From: Roseivirga sp. E12
GTDB taxonomy: Bacteria > Bacteroidota > Bacteroidia > Cytophagales > Cyclobacteriaceae
Direction: 5' to 3'
NCBI RefSeq assembly: GCF_017592825.1
Contig: NZ_JAGFMD010000003.1
Coordinates: 186,001 to 250,000 of the forward strand
Length of the DNA: 64,000 bases
Positions 51,643-60,310 of this stretch are shown here, piece after piece. Below the pieces are notes generated by a model that saw only the letters and a program-made list of their open reading frames with translations, had not been told where the DNA came from and ran no database searches. Position 1 is the first letter of the stretch, and each line of letters begins with the position of its first letter. The translations under genes and the position numbers were made by a program.

Positions 51643-54492
51643 ATGAAAAACTCAAAATACTTGCTCGGCCTGATCGCACTGTTCTTTGTGCTGTCACCAC
51701 TCACTGTGAGTGGTTTTCAGGAGCTGCCAACCGACCCTTCTGTAAAGATCGGAACCCTTGATAATGGGTTTACTTACTACCTAAGAGAAAATAAGCAACC
51801 TGAAAATAGAGTAGAATTCAGGCTAGCCATCAAAGCCGGTTCAATTCTTGAAGACGAAGACCAGCAGGGTCTGGCTCACTTTGCGGAGCACATGCTGTTT
51901 AATGGAACCAAGAATTTCGAAAAGAATGATCTGGTAGATTTTCTTCAGAAAATGGGGCTCGAATTCGGTGGAGATTTGAATGCTTACACCAGTTTTGATG
52001 AAACGGTTTATATACTTCCAATTCCAACAGACGATCCTGAAAATATTGGAAAGGCACTCACCGTACTTAGTGACTGGGCACATCAGGCCACTTTTGATGA
52101 TGAGGAGATTGACAAAGAACGTGGTGTTGTTATGGAAGAGTGGAGGCTTAGACTAGGCGCCTTCGAAAGAATGAGACAGCAAATTTGGCCCGTCACCCTG
52201 GCGGGATCTAGATATGCTGAACGCTTGCCAATTGGTAAGCCAGAAGTACTGGAGAACTTCGAATATGATGCAGCCAAACGGTTTTACCGTGACTGGTATA
52301 GACCAAGTCTAATGAGTCTAATAGCTGTTGGGGATTTTGATGCCCAACAGATGGAGAAGGACATTAAGAAATTCTTCGGTCAGATAGAAGGGCCTAAAGA
52401 TCCTAAAGAAAGAGTTTATTACTCTCGTCCAGATTTTGAGGGAACAAGAATAGCGGTAGCCAGTGATGAAGAAGCGACAGGAAATACTATTTCTGTAGAC
52501 TTTATTACACCAGGATCTACAAAAACTGAAAATACGCTTGAGTCATTTAGAAAGGGTGTGCTTAGAGGTCTTTATTCCAGAATGATCAACCAAAGGATGA
52601 ATGAATTAGTACAGACTGAAAATCCTCCGTTCCAGTTTAGTTTTAGCAACTACGGAGGGACACTGGGAAGAGACAAATCTGCCTACAGGATGTATGTTAG
52701 TGTTAAAGAGGACAAGTTTAAGGAAGGTTTTCAGGCCGCTGTTTCTGCCAATGAAAGGGTAAGAAGGTATGGTTTTACAGCAGGTGAATTTGAAAGAGCT
52801 TTAGCTTCCTACAAGAATAGCTACGAGCGAAGCGTGAAAGAGGCTGACAAGACAGAGTCTTGGAGAATTATCAACCAATACGTTAGCCATTTCTTGAATG
52901 GGGGCTCATTGCTGAGCGCGCAACAACGACTAGAATATTTTGAGCAAGTGATGCCTACGCTAAAACTTGAAGAGGTAAATAGTCTAGCGGATGGCTGGAT
53001 TCGTGACGACAATCGTACAATTGAGATTAATGCTAAAGCTGCCGATGCCGATAAGATTCCAACAGAAGCAGAGATGATTAGCATTTTGGATAATGCTAGA
53101 AATGACAATTCGATAAAGCCATATGAAGAAGAGAAACTGGCGAGTAGCCTTATCACTTCATTGCCGGCTCCGGGTAAAGTTACAGGTGAATCAACCAATG
53201 ATAAAACCGGTATTACTCAATTGACACTTTCTAATGGTGTTAATGTATATCTCAAACCTACAGACTTCAAGAATGATGAAGTCAGGATGACAGGGTTCAG
53301 CTTTGGTGGAGCCTCACTTTATGGTCCTGATGAATTAATGTCTGTTCAAAATGCTGGACAAATCATTAGCCAAATGGGAATTGGAGAGTTTTCTTCAGTT
53401 GATCTCGGCAAGTTCATGACAGGAAAGACAGCTTCGGTCAATGCAGGTATCGGCCTATACGAAGAAAGTGTTTCTGGATTTTCGAGTGTCAAGGATCTTG
53501 AAACTTTTATGCAGTTGCTACACCTTAAGTTTACTTCTGTCAGAAAGGATGAAAAGGCATATAACAGCTGGTTGACTAGGACTAAAAACGTGTACTCGAA
53601 TATTACTTCCAGTCCGGATTTTCAATACCGAATTCAAATGCAGGAGATTATGTATGGAGAGGACAATCCTTGGGTTGGATTCCCCACGCCTGAGAAATTC
53701 GATGAGATCAATTTGGATCGCGCCATCGAAATCTACAAGGAACGTTTTTCCAATGCAGCCGACTTTCAGTTTGTGTTTGTTGGAAATATAGATATGGACA
53801 CCTTCAAGCCTCTGTTAGAGCAATACGTTGCTACCCTGCCAGCTTCAGACAAAAAAGAGTCTTACAAAGATGTGGGGCTTCAGGTGCGCAAAGGACAGAT
53901 CAGCGAAAACGTTTATGTAGGGGTTGATGAGAAGAGTCAGGTAAACATCACCATCAGTGGCGACTATGACTACTCGATGGAAAACAATGGCTTAATGAAT
54001 GCTATTGCGGGTATTCTCAGTAACAAAATGATAGAAACCTTACGCGAAGAAATGGGCGGTGTTTATGGTGCCGGAGCCAGTGCTCGGCCTACAGAATACC
54101 CAAATCCAAGCTTCCTTTTCTCAATATCCTTTCCTTGTAAGCCAGAGAATGTAGAAGCATTAACACAGGCAGCACTCAAAGAACTTGAGAAAATCAAGAA
54201 TGGAGAGTTTACTGATGAGGATTTACAGAAAATTGTCACCGCTAGGAAGCAGAACTTTGAGGAGTCTATTAAGCAGAATAACTATTGGTCCGCTATGATG
54301 GGCGCCTATCTAAAAAGTGGCGATGACTTTGAGATGATCCTTAAAGGAAACGAGCGAGCAGATGCTGTTACCAGAGAAGCCATAGTGGCCGCGGCCAATA
54401 AGTATTTGACAGATGAAAATATGATCAAAGTGGTTAAACTACCTGAAAACAGAAAAGAAGGTGACTTGAAACAAGAGATCAAGAAGAATTAA
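51643..54492 (+). CDS. Exported M16 family zinc metallopeptidase (PqqL-like)
   Basis: A 949-residue exported protease made of two M16 halves. Signal peptide to about residue 24 (LTVSGFQ). The inverted zinc motif is HFAEH at 79-83 with the third ligand Glu159 in DKERGVVMEEW, so the N-terminal half is catalytic; the second half (from about 520, LTLSNGVNVYLKPTDF) lacks HxxEH and is the inactive partner usual in the family. It ends LPENRKEGDLKQEIKKN. Likely role: degradation of peptides in the periplasm. It stands alone and is followed by an inverted-repeat element. Confidence 0.92.
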   Translation: MKNSKYLLGLIALFFVLSPLTVSGFQELPTDPSVKIGTLDNGFTYYLRENKQPENRVEFRLAIKAGSILEDEDQQGLAHFAEHMLFNGTKNFEKNDLVDFLQKMGLEFGGDLNAYTSFDETVYILPIPTDDPENIGKALTVLSDWAHQATFDDEEIDKERGVVMEEWRLRLGAFERMRQQIWPVTLAGSRYAERLPIGKPEVLENFEYDAAKRFYRDWYRPSLMSLIAVGDFDAQQMEKDIKKFFGQIEGPKDPKERVYYSRPDFEGTRIAVASDEEATGNTISVDFITPGSTKTENTLESFRKGVLRGLYSRMINQRMNELVQTENPPFQFSFSNYGGTLGRDKSAYRMYVSVKEDKFKEGFQAAVSANERVRRYGFTAGEFERALASYKNSYERSVKEADKTESWRIINQYVSHFLNGGSLLSAQQRLEYFEQVMPTLKLEEVNSLADGWIRDDNRTIEINAKAADADKIPTEAEMISILDNARNDNSIKPYEEEKLASSLITSLPAPGKVTGESTNDKTGITQLTLSNGVNVYLKPTDFKNDEVRMTGFSFGGASLYGPDELMSVQNAGQIISQMGIGEFSSVDLGKFMTGKTASVNAGIGLYEESVSGFSSVKDLETFMQLLHLKFTSVRKDEKAYNSWLTRTKNVYSNITSSPDFQYRIQMQEIMYGEDNPWVGFPTPEKFDEINLDRAIEIYKERFSNAADFQFVFVGNIDMDTFKPLLEQYVATLPASDKKESYKDVGLQVRKGQISENVYVGVDEKSQVNITISGDYDYSMENNGLMNAIAGILSNKMIETLREEMGGVYGAGASARPTEYPNPSFLFSISFPCKPENVEALTQAALKELEKIKNGEFTDEDLQKIVTARKQNFEESIKQNNYWSAMMGAYLKSGDDFEMILKGNERADAVTREAIVAAANKYLTDENMIKVVKLPENRKEGDLKQEIKKN

Positions 54493-54512
54493 GACTAGGT
54501 TTTTCTTAAACT

Positions 54513-54596
54513 GACGTCATTCTGAATTCATTTCAGAATCTTTTATTTTTCGAAACGAAATTTGGAAAGATCCTGAAACAAGTTCAGGATGACGTT
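54513..54596. repeat. Imperfect 31-bp inverted repeat element, probably dispersed
   Basis: The arms 54513-54543 and 54566-54596 match at 25 of 31 positions in inverted orientation; each arm also contains a small internal palindrome (TTCTGAA..TTTCAGAA and TCCTGAA..TTCAGGA). The spacer is AT-rich. The element lies between convergent genes and could form a long hairpin. It resembles intergenic repeats of the type GTCATCCTGAA seen in Bacteroidota genomes, and shares GTCATTC with the repeat at 13640. Confidence 0.6.
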
Positions 54597-54614
54597 TTCT
54601 TTTTTAAGATGATG

Positions 54615-54929
54615 CTATTTTATGATCACCTCATTGACAATCGGCTGACCAAACTCTTTTGTAAGTAGTACTAGAATCTTATCTCTAGACATATTGAGCT
54701 CATGTTTCAGCGGGGCTGAGGAAATATGGACGAACAGTTTTTTGTCTCGAATGTAGACTTTGGAAGTTCTTGACGCGATCGGTTTACCCATAACGCGCTC
54801 CCAAGAGTTGATGAGATCCGTTTCATAGAACTTTCCGTCTATCCGAAAAGCTTTGAGCATTTCCCCAATAGCATCCCCAATGGTCTCGGGTTCGCTCTTT
54901 CTTCCTTTTTGGGTTGATCTTCGTCTCAT
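54615..54929 (-). CDS. DUF721 / DciA-like protein
   Basis: A 104-residue basic protein with the DUF721 core: EPETIGDAIGEMLKAFRI, then INSWERVMGKPIASRTSKVYI and LFVHISSAPLKHELNMSRDKIL. In some bacteria DUF721 proteins (DciA) recruit the replicative helicase DnaB; Bacteroidota members have the KH-like core without long extensions. That function is inferred from the family. The N-terminus is strongly basic (MRRRSTQKGRK). The minus strand has an exact -7 element, TACTTTTG, at 54956-54949. Confidence 0.85.
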   Translation of the reverse strand: MRRRSTQKGRKSEPETIGDAIGEMLKAFRIDGKFYETDLINSWERVMGKPIASRTSKVYIRDKKLFVHISSAPLKHELNMSRDKILVLLTKEFGQPIVNEVIIK

Positions 54930-54948
54930 TTACTTCCGTTTGGGATGC

Positions 54949-54956
54949 CAAAAGTA
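54949..54956 (-). promoter_or_regulatory. Predicted -7 element for the DUF721 gene
   Basis: The minus strand reads TACTTTTG, an exact TAnnTTTG match, 20 bases upstream of the start codon. No -33 TTG at canonical spacing is visible. Confidence 0.4.
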
Positions 54957-55023
54957 CCAATTCAGTAGAAGTGGTTTGGCAATGGATTGAAATTAGTCAA
55001 TATTTATTGCAAAGTTGTTTACA

Positions 55024-55821
55024 ATGTTCATTCGCAAACTCTTTAAGATAGGGGACAAGGCCAAGTGGCTTACCCTCGAACTGCTGATAGTATTTATCGG
55101 AGTTTACTTAGCTTTTTTGTTTCAGAGCTATGCTGAAGGCAACAAGATTGATAAGGAGAAGGAAAAGGTTTTGGTGGGCCTCAAATTAGAACTTGAGGAG
55201 TTCAGAACAACCTTCGAACGTTTTGCAGATTTTCAAAGAGGAAAGGTAAAGGAATGGGACTCACTTTTTCAGGCAGGAGAGATAACTGCCTACTATGATT
55301 GGCGATATATAGAACCTCAATACAACTTCATGATTATTGAGTATGCCTTAAATCAGAAAGGAACGGATATAGTTGATTTTGAGCTTTATTCAAAGCTATC
55401 AGAACTGTACAACGAGATTAAGAAGCTTGAGCATACCGAAAGTTTGATGACTGATCTGGGAATGAATTACAACATCCTGCCTAAAGACCTAGACCCTAAA
55501 AAAGGCCAGGGGGCTGTGTTGGCCGCTGAGAATAGGTTCCACTTTTATAAGTTCAAGAATTTTGCTCGCGACAGGGCAGGAGTGCTAGGACGTGTATGGA
55601 GTGCCTCATCAAATATTATCGGATTGATTAATGAGGAACTCGGACCAGAGCGATCGAAGGAAGTAGATGCTAGACTCCTTGAGAGGTATGTGACTGGAGG
55701 TATTCAGATAGACTTTGTGAAAGAGATATTTGATCAGTACTTCCCACAATATTCTGATGAAGATTTTGACAAAATGATTGAGGAAATAGAGCTGAAGGCT
55801 TCTACTAATCGGACTCAATAA
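55024..55821 (+). CDS. Single-span membrane protein of unknown function (DUF6090-like appearance)
   Basis: A 265-residue protein with a basic start (MFIRKLFKIGDKAKW), one membrane helix (about 18-36, LELLIVFIGVYLAFLFQSY) and a long helical, charged domain outside the membrane (KIDKEKEKVLVGLKLELEEFRTT). The N-terminal layout recalls the Bacteroidota family DUF6090, but I am not certain. The ATG at 55024 is preferred to an in-frame TTG at 55015. The 3' end overlaps convergent hemW by 17 bp. No catalytic motif is visible. Confidence 0.65.
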   Translation: MFIRKLFKIGDKAKWLTLELLIVFIGVYLAFLFQSYAEGNKIDKEKEKVLVGLKLELEEFRTTFERFADFQRGKVKEWDSLFQAGEITAYYDWRYIEPQYNFMIIEYALNQKGTDIVDFELYSKLSELYNEIKKLEHTESLMTDLGMNYNILPKDLDPKKGQGAVLAAENRFHFYKFKNFARDRAGVLGRVWSASSNIIGLINEELGPERSKEVDARLLERYVTGGIQIDFVKEIFDQYFPQYSDEDFDKMIEEIELKASTNRTQ

Positions 55822-56938
55822 AAAGGTCAGAAGCTATCTTATCTGCAAGAAGTTTTCCCTGATCAGTTAAAACCAAAAAGCCTTCATCTTCGAAAATTAG
55901 ACCTTTACCTGCCAATTTATTCAGGTAGTGCTCTTGCTCTGCTAAAAGGTCAACCTCATATTTGGCTTTTAATAGACTAAGATCGCAACCCCACTTGGTT
56001 CTTAATGAGGTTAAAATGTATTCGTTTACCTGATCTTCCAGAGAAAGAGTGATCACCTCGAAAGGAATTTCACCTTCCTCTATTCCCTTTAGGTATTTGG
56101 CATTGTTGGCAACATTCGCTTTGCGGAACTTGCCATTATATGAATGAGCGGATGGGCCAATACCCAAGTACTTTTCGTCCTTCCAGTAAGCACTATTATG
56201 CTGAGACTCATAACCGGGTTGCGCAAAATTGGATATCTCGTATTGCTCGTAACCATACTTAGACATAATCTCCAAGAGTATTTCAAATTGGTCAGCTGCA
56301 AAGTCTTCATCTATGGCTTTTATTTTGCCCTTTTTCAGCCAATTTCCGAATGCCGTTTGTGGTTCAATGGTAAGACAGTAAGACGAAATATGTTCTGGCC
56401 TCAGGGTCGTTATCATTTTCAAATCACGAAGCCAGTTGTCATGATTCTCACTTGGCAAGGCATAAATCAAGTCTAAGCTGATATTCTCAAAACCCATTTG
56501 GCGTGCCAAGTAGAAAGTATCCATGGCCTGTGAGCTAGAATGCTGTCGGTTCATCCATTTCAGTTGATCATCATTAAAGGACTGCACTCCAATGCTCAAC
56601 CGATTGACCCCATGATCAAAAAAAGTAGAAAGCTTTTCCTTATCTAGATCATCAGGATTGGCCTCAATCGTAATTTCCGGGTTGCTTGACAGCGCATATT
56701 CATGCTGAATGATGCGCATCAGTTTTTTGAGATGAGGGCCTTCGAGCAGTGAAGGTGTACCACCCCCAAAGTAGACAGTGTAAACAGTATCTCTGCCTAG
56801 GAAGTCACTCTGCATGACCAATTCGTCTGCAATTGCATCTACCATTGCGTCTATTTGACCAACGGATTGAGTGAAGTGGAAGTCACAATAGTGACATGCT
56901 TTTTTACAGAAAGGAATGTGGATGTATAATCCGGCCAA
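55805..56938 (-). CDS. hemW: Radical SAM haem chaperone HemW
   Basis: A 377-residue radical SAM protein formerly called oxygen-independent coproporphyrinogen oxidase-like; HemW binds haem and delivers it to apoproteins. The cluster motif CKKACHYC gives Cys11, 15 and 18; YFGGGTPSLL, ANPDDLDKEKL, NRLSIGVQSF and a C-terminal winged-helix-like HemN region follow. The start is TTG (protein MAGLYIHIPFC), which matches the invariant family N-terminus; a perfect -7 element (TAGGTTTG, 56965-56958) lies 20 bp upstream. The N-terminal tyrosine/histidine features needed for true HemN are lacking, favouring HemW. Confidence 0.92.
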   Translation of the reverse strand: MAGLYIHIPFCKKACHYCDFHFTQSVGQIDAMVDAIADELVMQSDFLGRDTVYTVYFGGGTPSLLEGPHLKKLMRIIQHEYALSSNPEITIEANPDDLDKEKLSTFFDHGVNRLSIGVQSFNDDQLKWMNRQHSSSQAMDTFYLARQMGFENISLDLIYALPSENHDNWLRDLKMITTLRPEHISSYCLTIEPQTAFGNWLKKGKIKAIDEDFAADQFEILLEIMSKYGYEQYEISNFAQPGYESQHNSAYWKDEKYLGIGPSAHSYNGKFRKANVANNAKYLKGIEEGEIPFEVITLSLEDQVNEYILTSLRTKWGCDLSLLKAKYEVDLLAEQEHYLNKLAGKGLIFEDEGFLVLTDQGKLLADKIASDLFIESD

Positions 56939-56957
56939 AGTTTCGTTATTTTAAAAT

Positions 56958-56965
56958 CAAACCTA
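56958..56965 (-). promoter_or_regulatory. Predicted -7 element for hemW
   Basis: The minus strand reads TAGGTTTG, an exact TAnnTTTG match, 19 bases before the TTG start codon. The short implied leader supports that start, since no ATG lies between. Confidence 0.45.
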
Positions 56966-56969
56966 ATAA

Positions 56970-58730
56970 ATGTCAGGCTTTCGTGGTGCCATATTGGTCG
57001 TTTTCGGCCTAAATTTCTTAATACTTAATTCCTCTTTTGCTCAGAAAGAGATTGAGCTATCAATTAAGAGCAGCCCTGAGCATCAACAGTTGATTAGAAA
57101 GTATAAGTATAGTCAAAATCACAGCGACTCCTTAAGTGCCATCCAAACCATTCAGTCTTTAGTGAATCAACTTCACATCGATGGTTACCTGCTCGCAACA
57201 TATGATAGCATAGTAATTCTTAACGATCAAATGACTGTCTTTCTAGATCCAGGTTCGCCTTTTGAGTGGTTATCCTTAAGTGCTGGAAACATAGCTCGCG
57301 ATGTACTTCGCAAATCTGGTTTCAAGGAAAGCCGATTTGAAGGGAAGCGCTTTAACCTCAATGCGATTCGAAAAATAGAAGGGAGTATGCTAAGTTATGC
57401 TGAAAGAAACGGCTATCCGTTCGCATCCCTTAAGTACGATTCTCTCCGTATTGATGCAAATCAGCTCAATGCGACACTTAATCTAGACCTTGGTCCCTTA
57501 ATACGCTTTGATTCCGTACATGTAGTAGGCAGTAAGGTGTTAAAGTCGCGCTTTGCCACGGCTTACTTAGGGATACACATGGGCGATCCTTATGATCAGG
57601 TAGTAGTAGATGGCATTGTAAGCAAGCTGAGACGGCTGCGATATATGAGGCTTTCTAAAAGCCCAGCACTATCTTTTCAAAACAGCGAGGCTAAAGTGAC
57701 TTTAGACCTCGAAAAAAGACCTATTAATACCATCGATGGCATCATCGGCTTTTTACCCAACACGAGCCGAGATAACGGTTTGCTGATCACAGGTCAATTT
57801 GATCTGGAGTTATACAACCCCTTTGCAACAGGGAAAAAGATTGGACTCCATTGGAGACGCCTAAGTGAAGAGACACAGTCAATAAGCATAGAGTACGATC
57901 ACCCAAATATTTTCAGAAGTCCATTGTCCGTTGAGACAGACTTTGAGTTCTTAAAGCAGGACACCACTTTTACCAGAAGAGATTTTCGAATTGACTTCTC
58001 ATTTAACCTAGGTGCGAACAGCGCCCTTAGCTTTTTTACAGATTTTAGAAACACTGACCTGTTAGCTACTTCGCAGTTTGCAAATGCCACTAGCCTTCCT
58101 GACATTGTTGACTTTGGTTTAACTAGGTATGGACTTAGTCTGAACCTTGATCGATTGGATAATGCCTTTCTACCTAGAAGGGGTTTGCATTTAAAATTGT
58201 CTGCTTCTGTCGGTAATAAGACTATCGATCAGAATATTGATTTACCCTCAGAAGTTTATCAGGGAGTAGACCTTAAGACGCTGCAATATCAATATGATCT
58301 TCAATTCAGCAATTATTTGCCATTGGGTCAACGCATGGTGCTATACTCAGAATTGAATGGTGGATTTCTTTCCAACGATCAGCTGTTTCAAAATGATGCT
58401 TATCGTCTAGGGGGGCTCAATACTATTCGAGGTTTTAGCGAGAATTTTTTCTTTGCGACAGCATATGCCTACTCAACGGTTGAGTCTAGAGTATTTTTTG
58501 ATCAGTCGTCCTATCTGTCCCTCTTCACAGATATTGGTTTTATCAGAAGTGATATAGTTGATCGGGTGGGTGATAAGAATGAGTTTGCCCTAGGTTTAGG
58601 AGCCGGCATTAACTTTTCTACTAACAATGGTATCTTTAACTTTGTCTATGCCTTAAGCACATCTGAAAGTTCAGGAGGTTTGAACTTCAATCAATCAAAA
58701 ATTCACTTTGGGTTTACCACCCGCTTTTAA
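56970..58730 (+). CDS. Omp85/BamA-like outer-membrane protein
   Basis: A 586-residue outer-membrane protein. Signal peptide to about residue 24 (SSFAQ), a periplasmic region of roughly 230 residues with POTRA-like repeats (GPLIRFDSVHVVGSKVLKSRF, DGIVSKLRRLRYM), and a C-terminal 16-strand-type barrel with the Omp85 hairpin YRLGGLNTIRGFSENFF and final FGFTTRF, a classic beta-signal ending in Phe. It is shorter than BamA (five POTRAs) and resembles TamA-like or ShlB-like proteins, so a role in secretion or insertion of a specific partner is possible. It overlaps nothing and is followed after 1 bp by the DUF4271 gene. Confidence 0.85.
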   Translation: MSGFRGAILVVFGLNFLILNSSFAQKEIELSIKSSPEHQQLIRKYKYSQNHSDSLSAIQTIQSLVNQLHIDGYLLATYDSIVILNDQMTVFLDPGSPFEWLSLSAGNIARDVLRKSGFKESRFEGKRFNLNAIRKIEGSMLSYAERNGYPFASLKYDSLRIDANQLNATLNLDLGPLIRFDSVHVVGSKVLKSRFATAYLGIHMGDPYDQVVVDGIVSKLRRLRYMRLSKSPALSFQNSEAKVTLDLEKRPINTIDGIIGFLPNTSRDNGLLITGQFDLELYNPFATGKKIGLHWRRLSEETQSISIEYDHPNIFRSPLSVETDFEFLKQDTTFTRRDFRIDFSFNLGANSALSFFTDFRNTDLLATSQFANATSLPDIVDFGLTRYGLSLNLDRLDNAFLPRRGLHLKLSASVGNKTIDQNIDLPSEVYQGVDLKTLQYQYDLQFSNYLPLGQRMVLYSELNGGFLSNDQLFQNDAYRLGGLNTIRGFSENFFFATAYAYSTVESRVFFDQSSYLSLFTDIGFIRSDIVDRVGDKNEFALGLGAGINFSTNNGIFNFVYALSTSESSGGLNFNQSKIHFGFTTRF

Positions 58731-58731
58731 A

Positions 58732-59436
58732 ATGGAAGGTGTCACTGAAATTTCTGCAGTTCTGTTTCGCAACATAGCGATTGCAATTTCTTTGTTACTG
58801 TTGGCTACTTATGCGGTGTCGCGAATAGTGTTCCCAAAGATGTTTACCGCTGTATACGATTTCTCCAAGTTTCTAAATTTCAAGCTCAAAGATGAATTTG
58901 GTTCCAACCTTAGACTGTTAAGCACAGAGAGCTTCTACTTCACTGTAATTCTATCTGCTTCCTTAAGCTTTGTTGCTTTAATCCTTGTCTTCGGACTGAG
59001 CCAAATGGGTCAACTGGCTTTGTTCAGTTGGCTGGTTCCGGAAAGTTTTGGCGCAGGAATATTGATTTGGCTAGGGATGACAGCCTCTTTTCAACTGTTG
59101 TTTCTCATTAAATACTTGTTCATCTTCCTGATGGGCACCCTTTTTAATCTTCCAGCTTCTACAAGTCGTCATTTTCAAGAGGTGCAAAGTCTGAACAATT
59201 GTTTTGTGTTGGCTATGACTTCGCTTTGTGCTATTGTAGTTTATAGCAATTTTGTCATCCCTGATTTACTAATTAAGGCCATCGTTGGGGTTACACTCAT
59301 CTATTTGCTTTACAGGTTGTTAAACATTTACATGAAGCTAGAACAACTCAAGCTATATAGTAAGTTATATATATTTTCTTACCTTTGCAGCACGGAAATC
59401 ATCCCTGCTATTGTAGGGATTAAATTACTGTCATAA
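58732..59436 (+). CDS. DUF4271 family integral membrane protein
   Basis: A 234-residue protein with six or so hydrophobic segments (ISLLLLATYAV, FTVILSASLSFVALILVF, GILIWLGMTASFQLLFLI, LIYLLYRLLNIY). It matches DUF4271, a Bacteroidota family almost always found directly before hemD, as here. The function is unknown. The ATG at 58732 follows the preceding stop by one base; an in-frame TTG at 58708 is inside the previous gene and unlikely. A promoter element for hemD lies within its 3' end. Confidence 0.85.
   Translation: MEGVTEISAVLFRNIAIAISLLLLATYAVSRIVFPKMFTAVYDFSKFLNFKLKDEFGSNLRLLSTESFYFTVILSASLSFVALILVFGLSQMGQLALFSWLVPESFGAGILIWLGMTASFQLLFLIKYLFIFLMGTLFNLPASTSRHFQEVQSLNNCFVLAMTSLCAIVVYSNFVIPDLLIKAIVGVTLIYLLYRLLNIYMKLEQLKLYSKLYIFSYLCSTEIIPAIVGIKLLS
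59380..59387 (+). promoter_or_regulatory. Predicted -7 element for hemD inside the DUF4271 gene
   Basis: TACCTTTG is an exact -7 match inside the last codons of the upstream gene, giving hemD a leader of about 75 nt. That leader contains the small hairpin ATCCCT/AGGGAT. Confidence 0.4.
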
Positions 59437-59469
59437 CAAGCCACATTCGGGTAAAAAGTAGGGAAGTAT

Positions 59470-60246
59470 ATGTCTAATAGCATCATTGAGGAGAGGCTGA
59501 AAGAAGTTAAGAGTTTACTCGTATCTCAGCCAAAACCGTCTGATCCGAAATCACCATATTATAAACTAGCCGATAAGTACGGAATAAAGGTTGACTTTAG
59601 ACCTTTCATTCAGGTAGATCCTATCGCAGCAAAAGAGTTTAGAAAGCAGAAAGTTGATATTCTTAAGCATACGGCTATCATTTTTACAAGCCGAAATGCT
59701 GTTGATCACTTCTTTGCCATTTGTAACGATTTGAAAGTAGATATTCCAGCTGACATGAAATACTTCTGTATTTCAGAACAGACGGCTAACTATCTTCAGA
59801 AATATATTGTCGTCAGAAAAAGAAAAATCTTCACAGGTTCTAGGACGGCTGAAGATTTAATTGAAATTCTGAAGAAGCATAAGAACGAGAAATATCTGTT
59901 TCCGTGCTCAAACATTCGCAAGGATGATATTCCAAGGTTCTTGCAAGAAAGCGGATATCAATTCTCAGAAGCTACTATTTACGAAACAGTTGCTAGTGAT
60001 TTGTCTGACCTTGATAATGTATACTACGACATTATTGCATTCTACAGTCCTAGTGGAATTAACTCACTTTTCGTGAATTTTCCTGACTTCAAGCAGAACG
60101 ATACACGAATAGCAGTTTTTGGCCCTACAACAGCCAAGGCTGCTAAAGAGGCAAATCTTGTTTTAGATATCGAGGCACCACAGCCTAACGCTCCATCAAT
60201 GACCGGAGCATTGGAGTTATATATTAAGAAGGCGAACAAACTATAA
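59470..60246 (+). CDS. hemD: Uroporphyrinogen-III synthase
   Basis: Closes hydroxymethylbilane with D-ring inversion to uroporphyrinogen III in haem synthesis. The 258-residue protein belongs to the diverged HemD family: two Rossmann-like halves, with HTAIIFTSRNAVDHFF in the first, KYFCISEQTANYLQKY, then ATIYETVASDL and DIIAFYSPSGINSLF in the second, and RIAVFGPTTAKAAKEANL near the end. HemD conservation is low, but SRNAV, the SPSGI loop and the FGPTTA segment are diagnostic in Bacteroidota. It lies directly after DUF4271, its usual partner in this phylum. Confidence 0.9.
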   Translation: MSNSIIEERLKEVKSLLVSQPKPSDPKSPYYKLADKYGIKVDFRPFIQVDPIAAKEFRKQKVDILKHTAIIFTSRNAVDHFFAICNDLKVDIPADMKYFCISEQTANYLQKYIVVRKRKIFTGSRTAEDLIEILKKHKNEKYLFPCSNIRKDDIPRFLQESGYQFSEATIYETVASDLSDLDNVYYDIIAFYSPSGINSLFVNFPDFKQNDTRIAVFGPTTAKAAKEANLVLDIEAPQPNAPSMTGALELYIKKANKL

Positions 60247-60288
60247 GATTAGCGAAACCTATAAGGGCACTTGCTAGTTTTGTTGTAA

Positions 60289-60296
60289 TATATTCG
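60289..60296 (+). promoter_or_regulatory. Possible -7 element of the T9SS gene cluster
   Basis: TATATTCG differs from TAnnTTTG at one base and lies 15 bp before the porP ATG. A similar TTCGCGC sequence occurs at 61381-61387 upstream of gldK, preceded by TAATTTTC, so both units may use the same promoter variant. Confidence 0.3.
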
Positions 60297-60310
60297 CGCG
60301 GTTTAAATAA

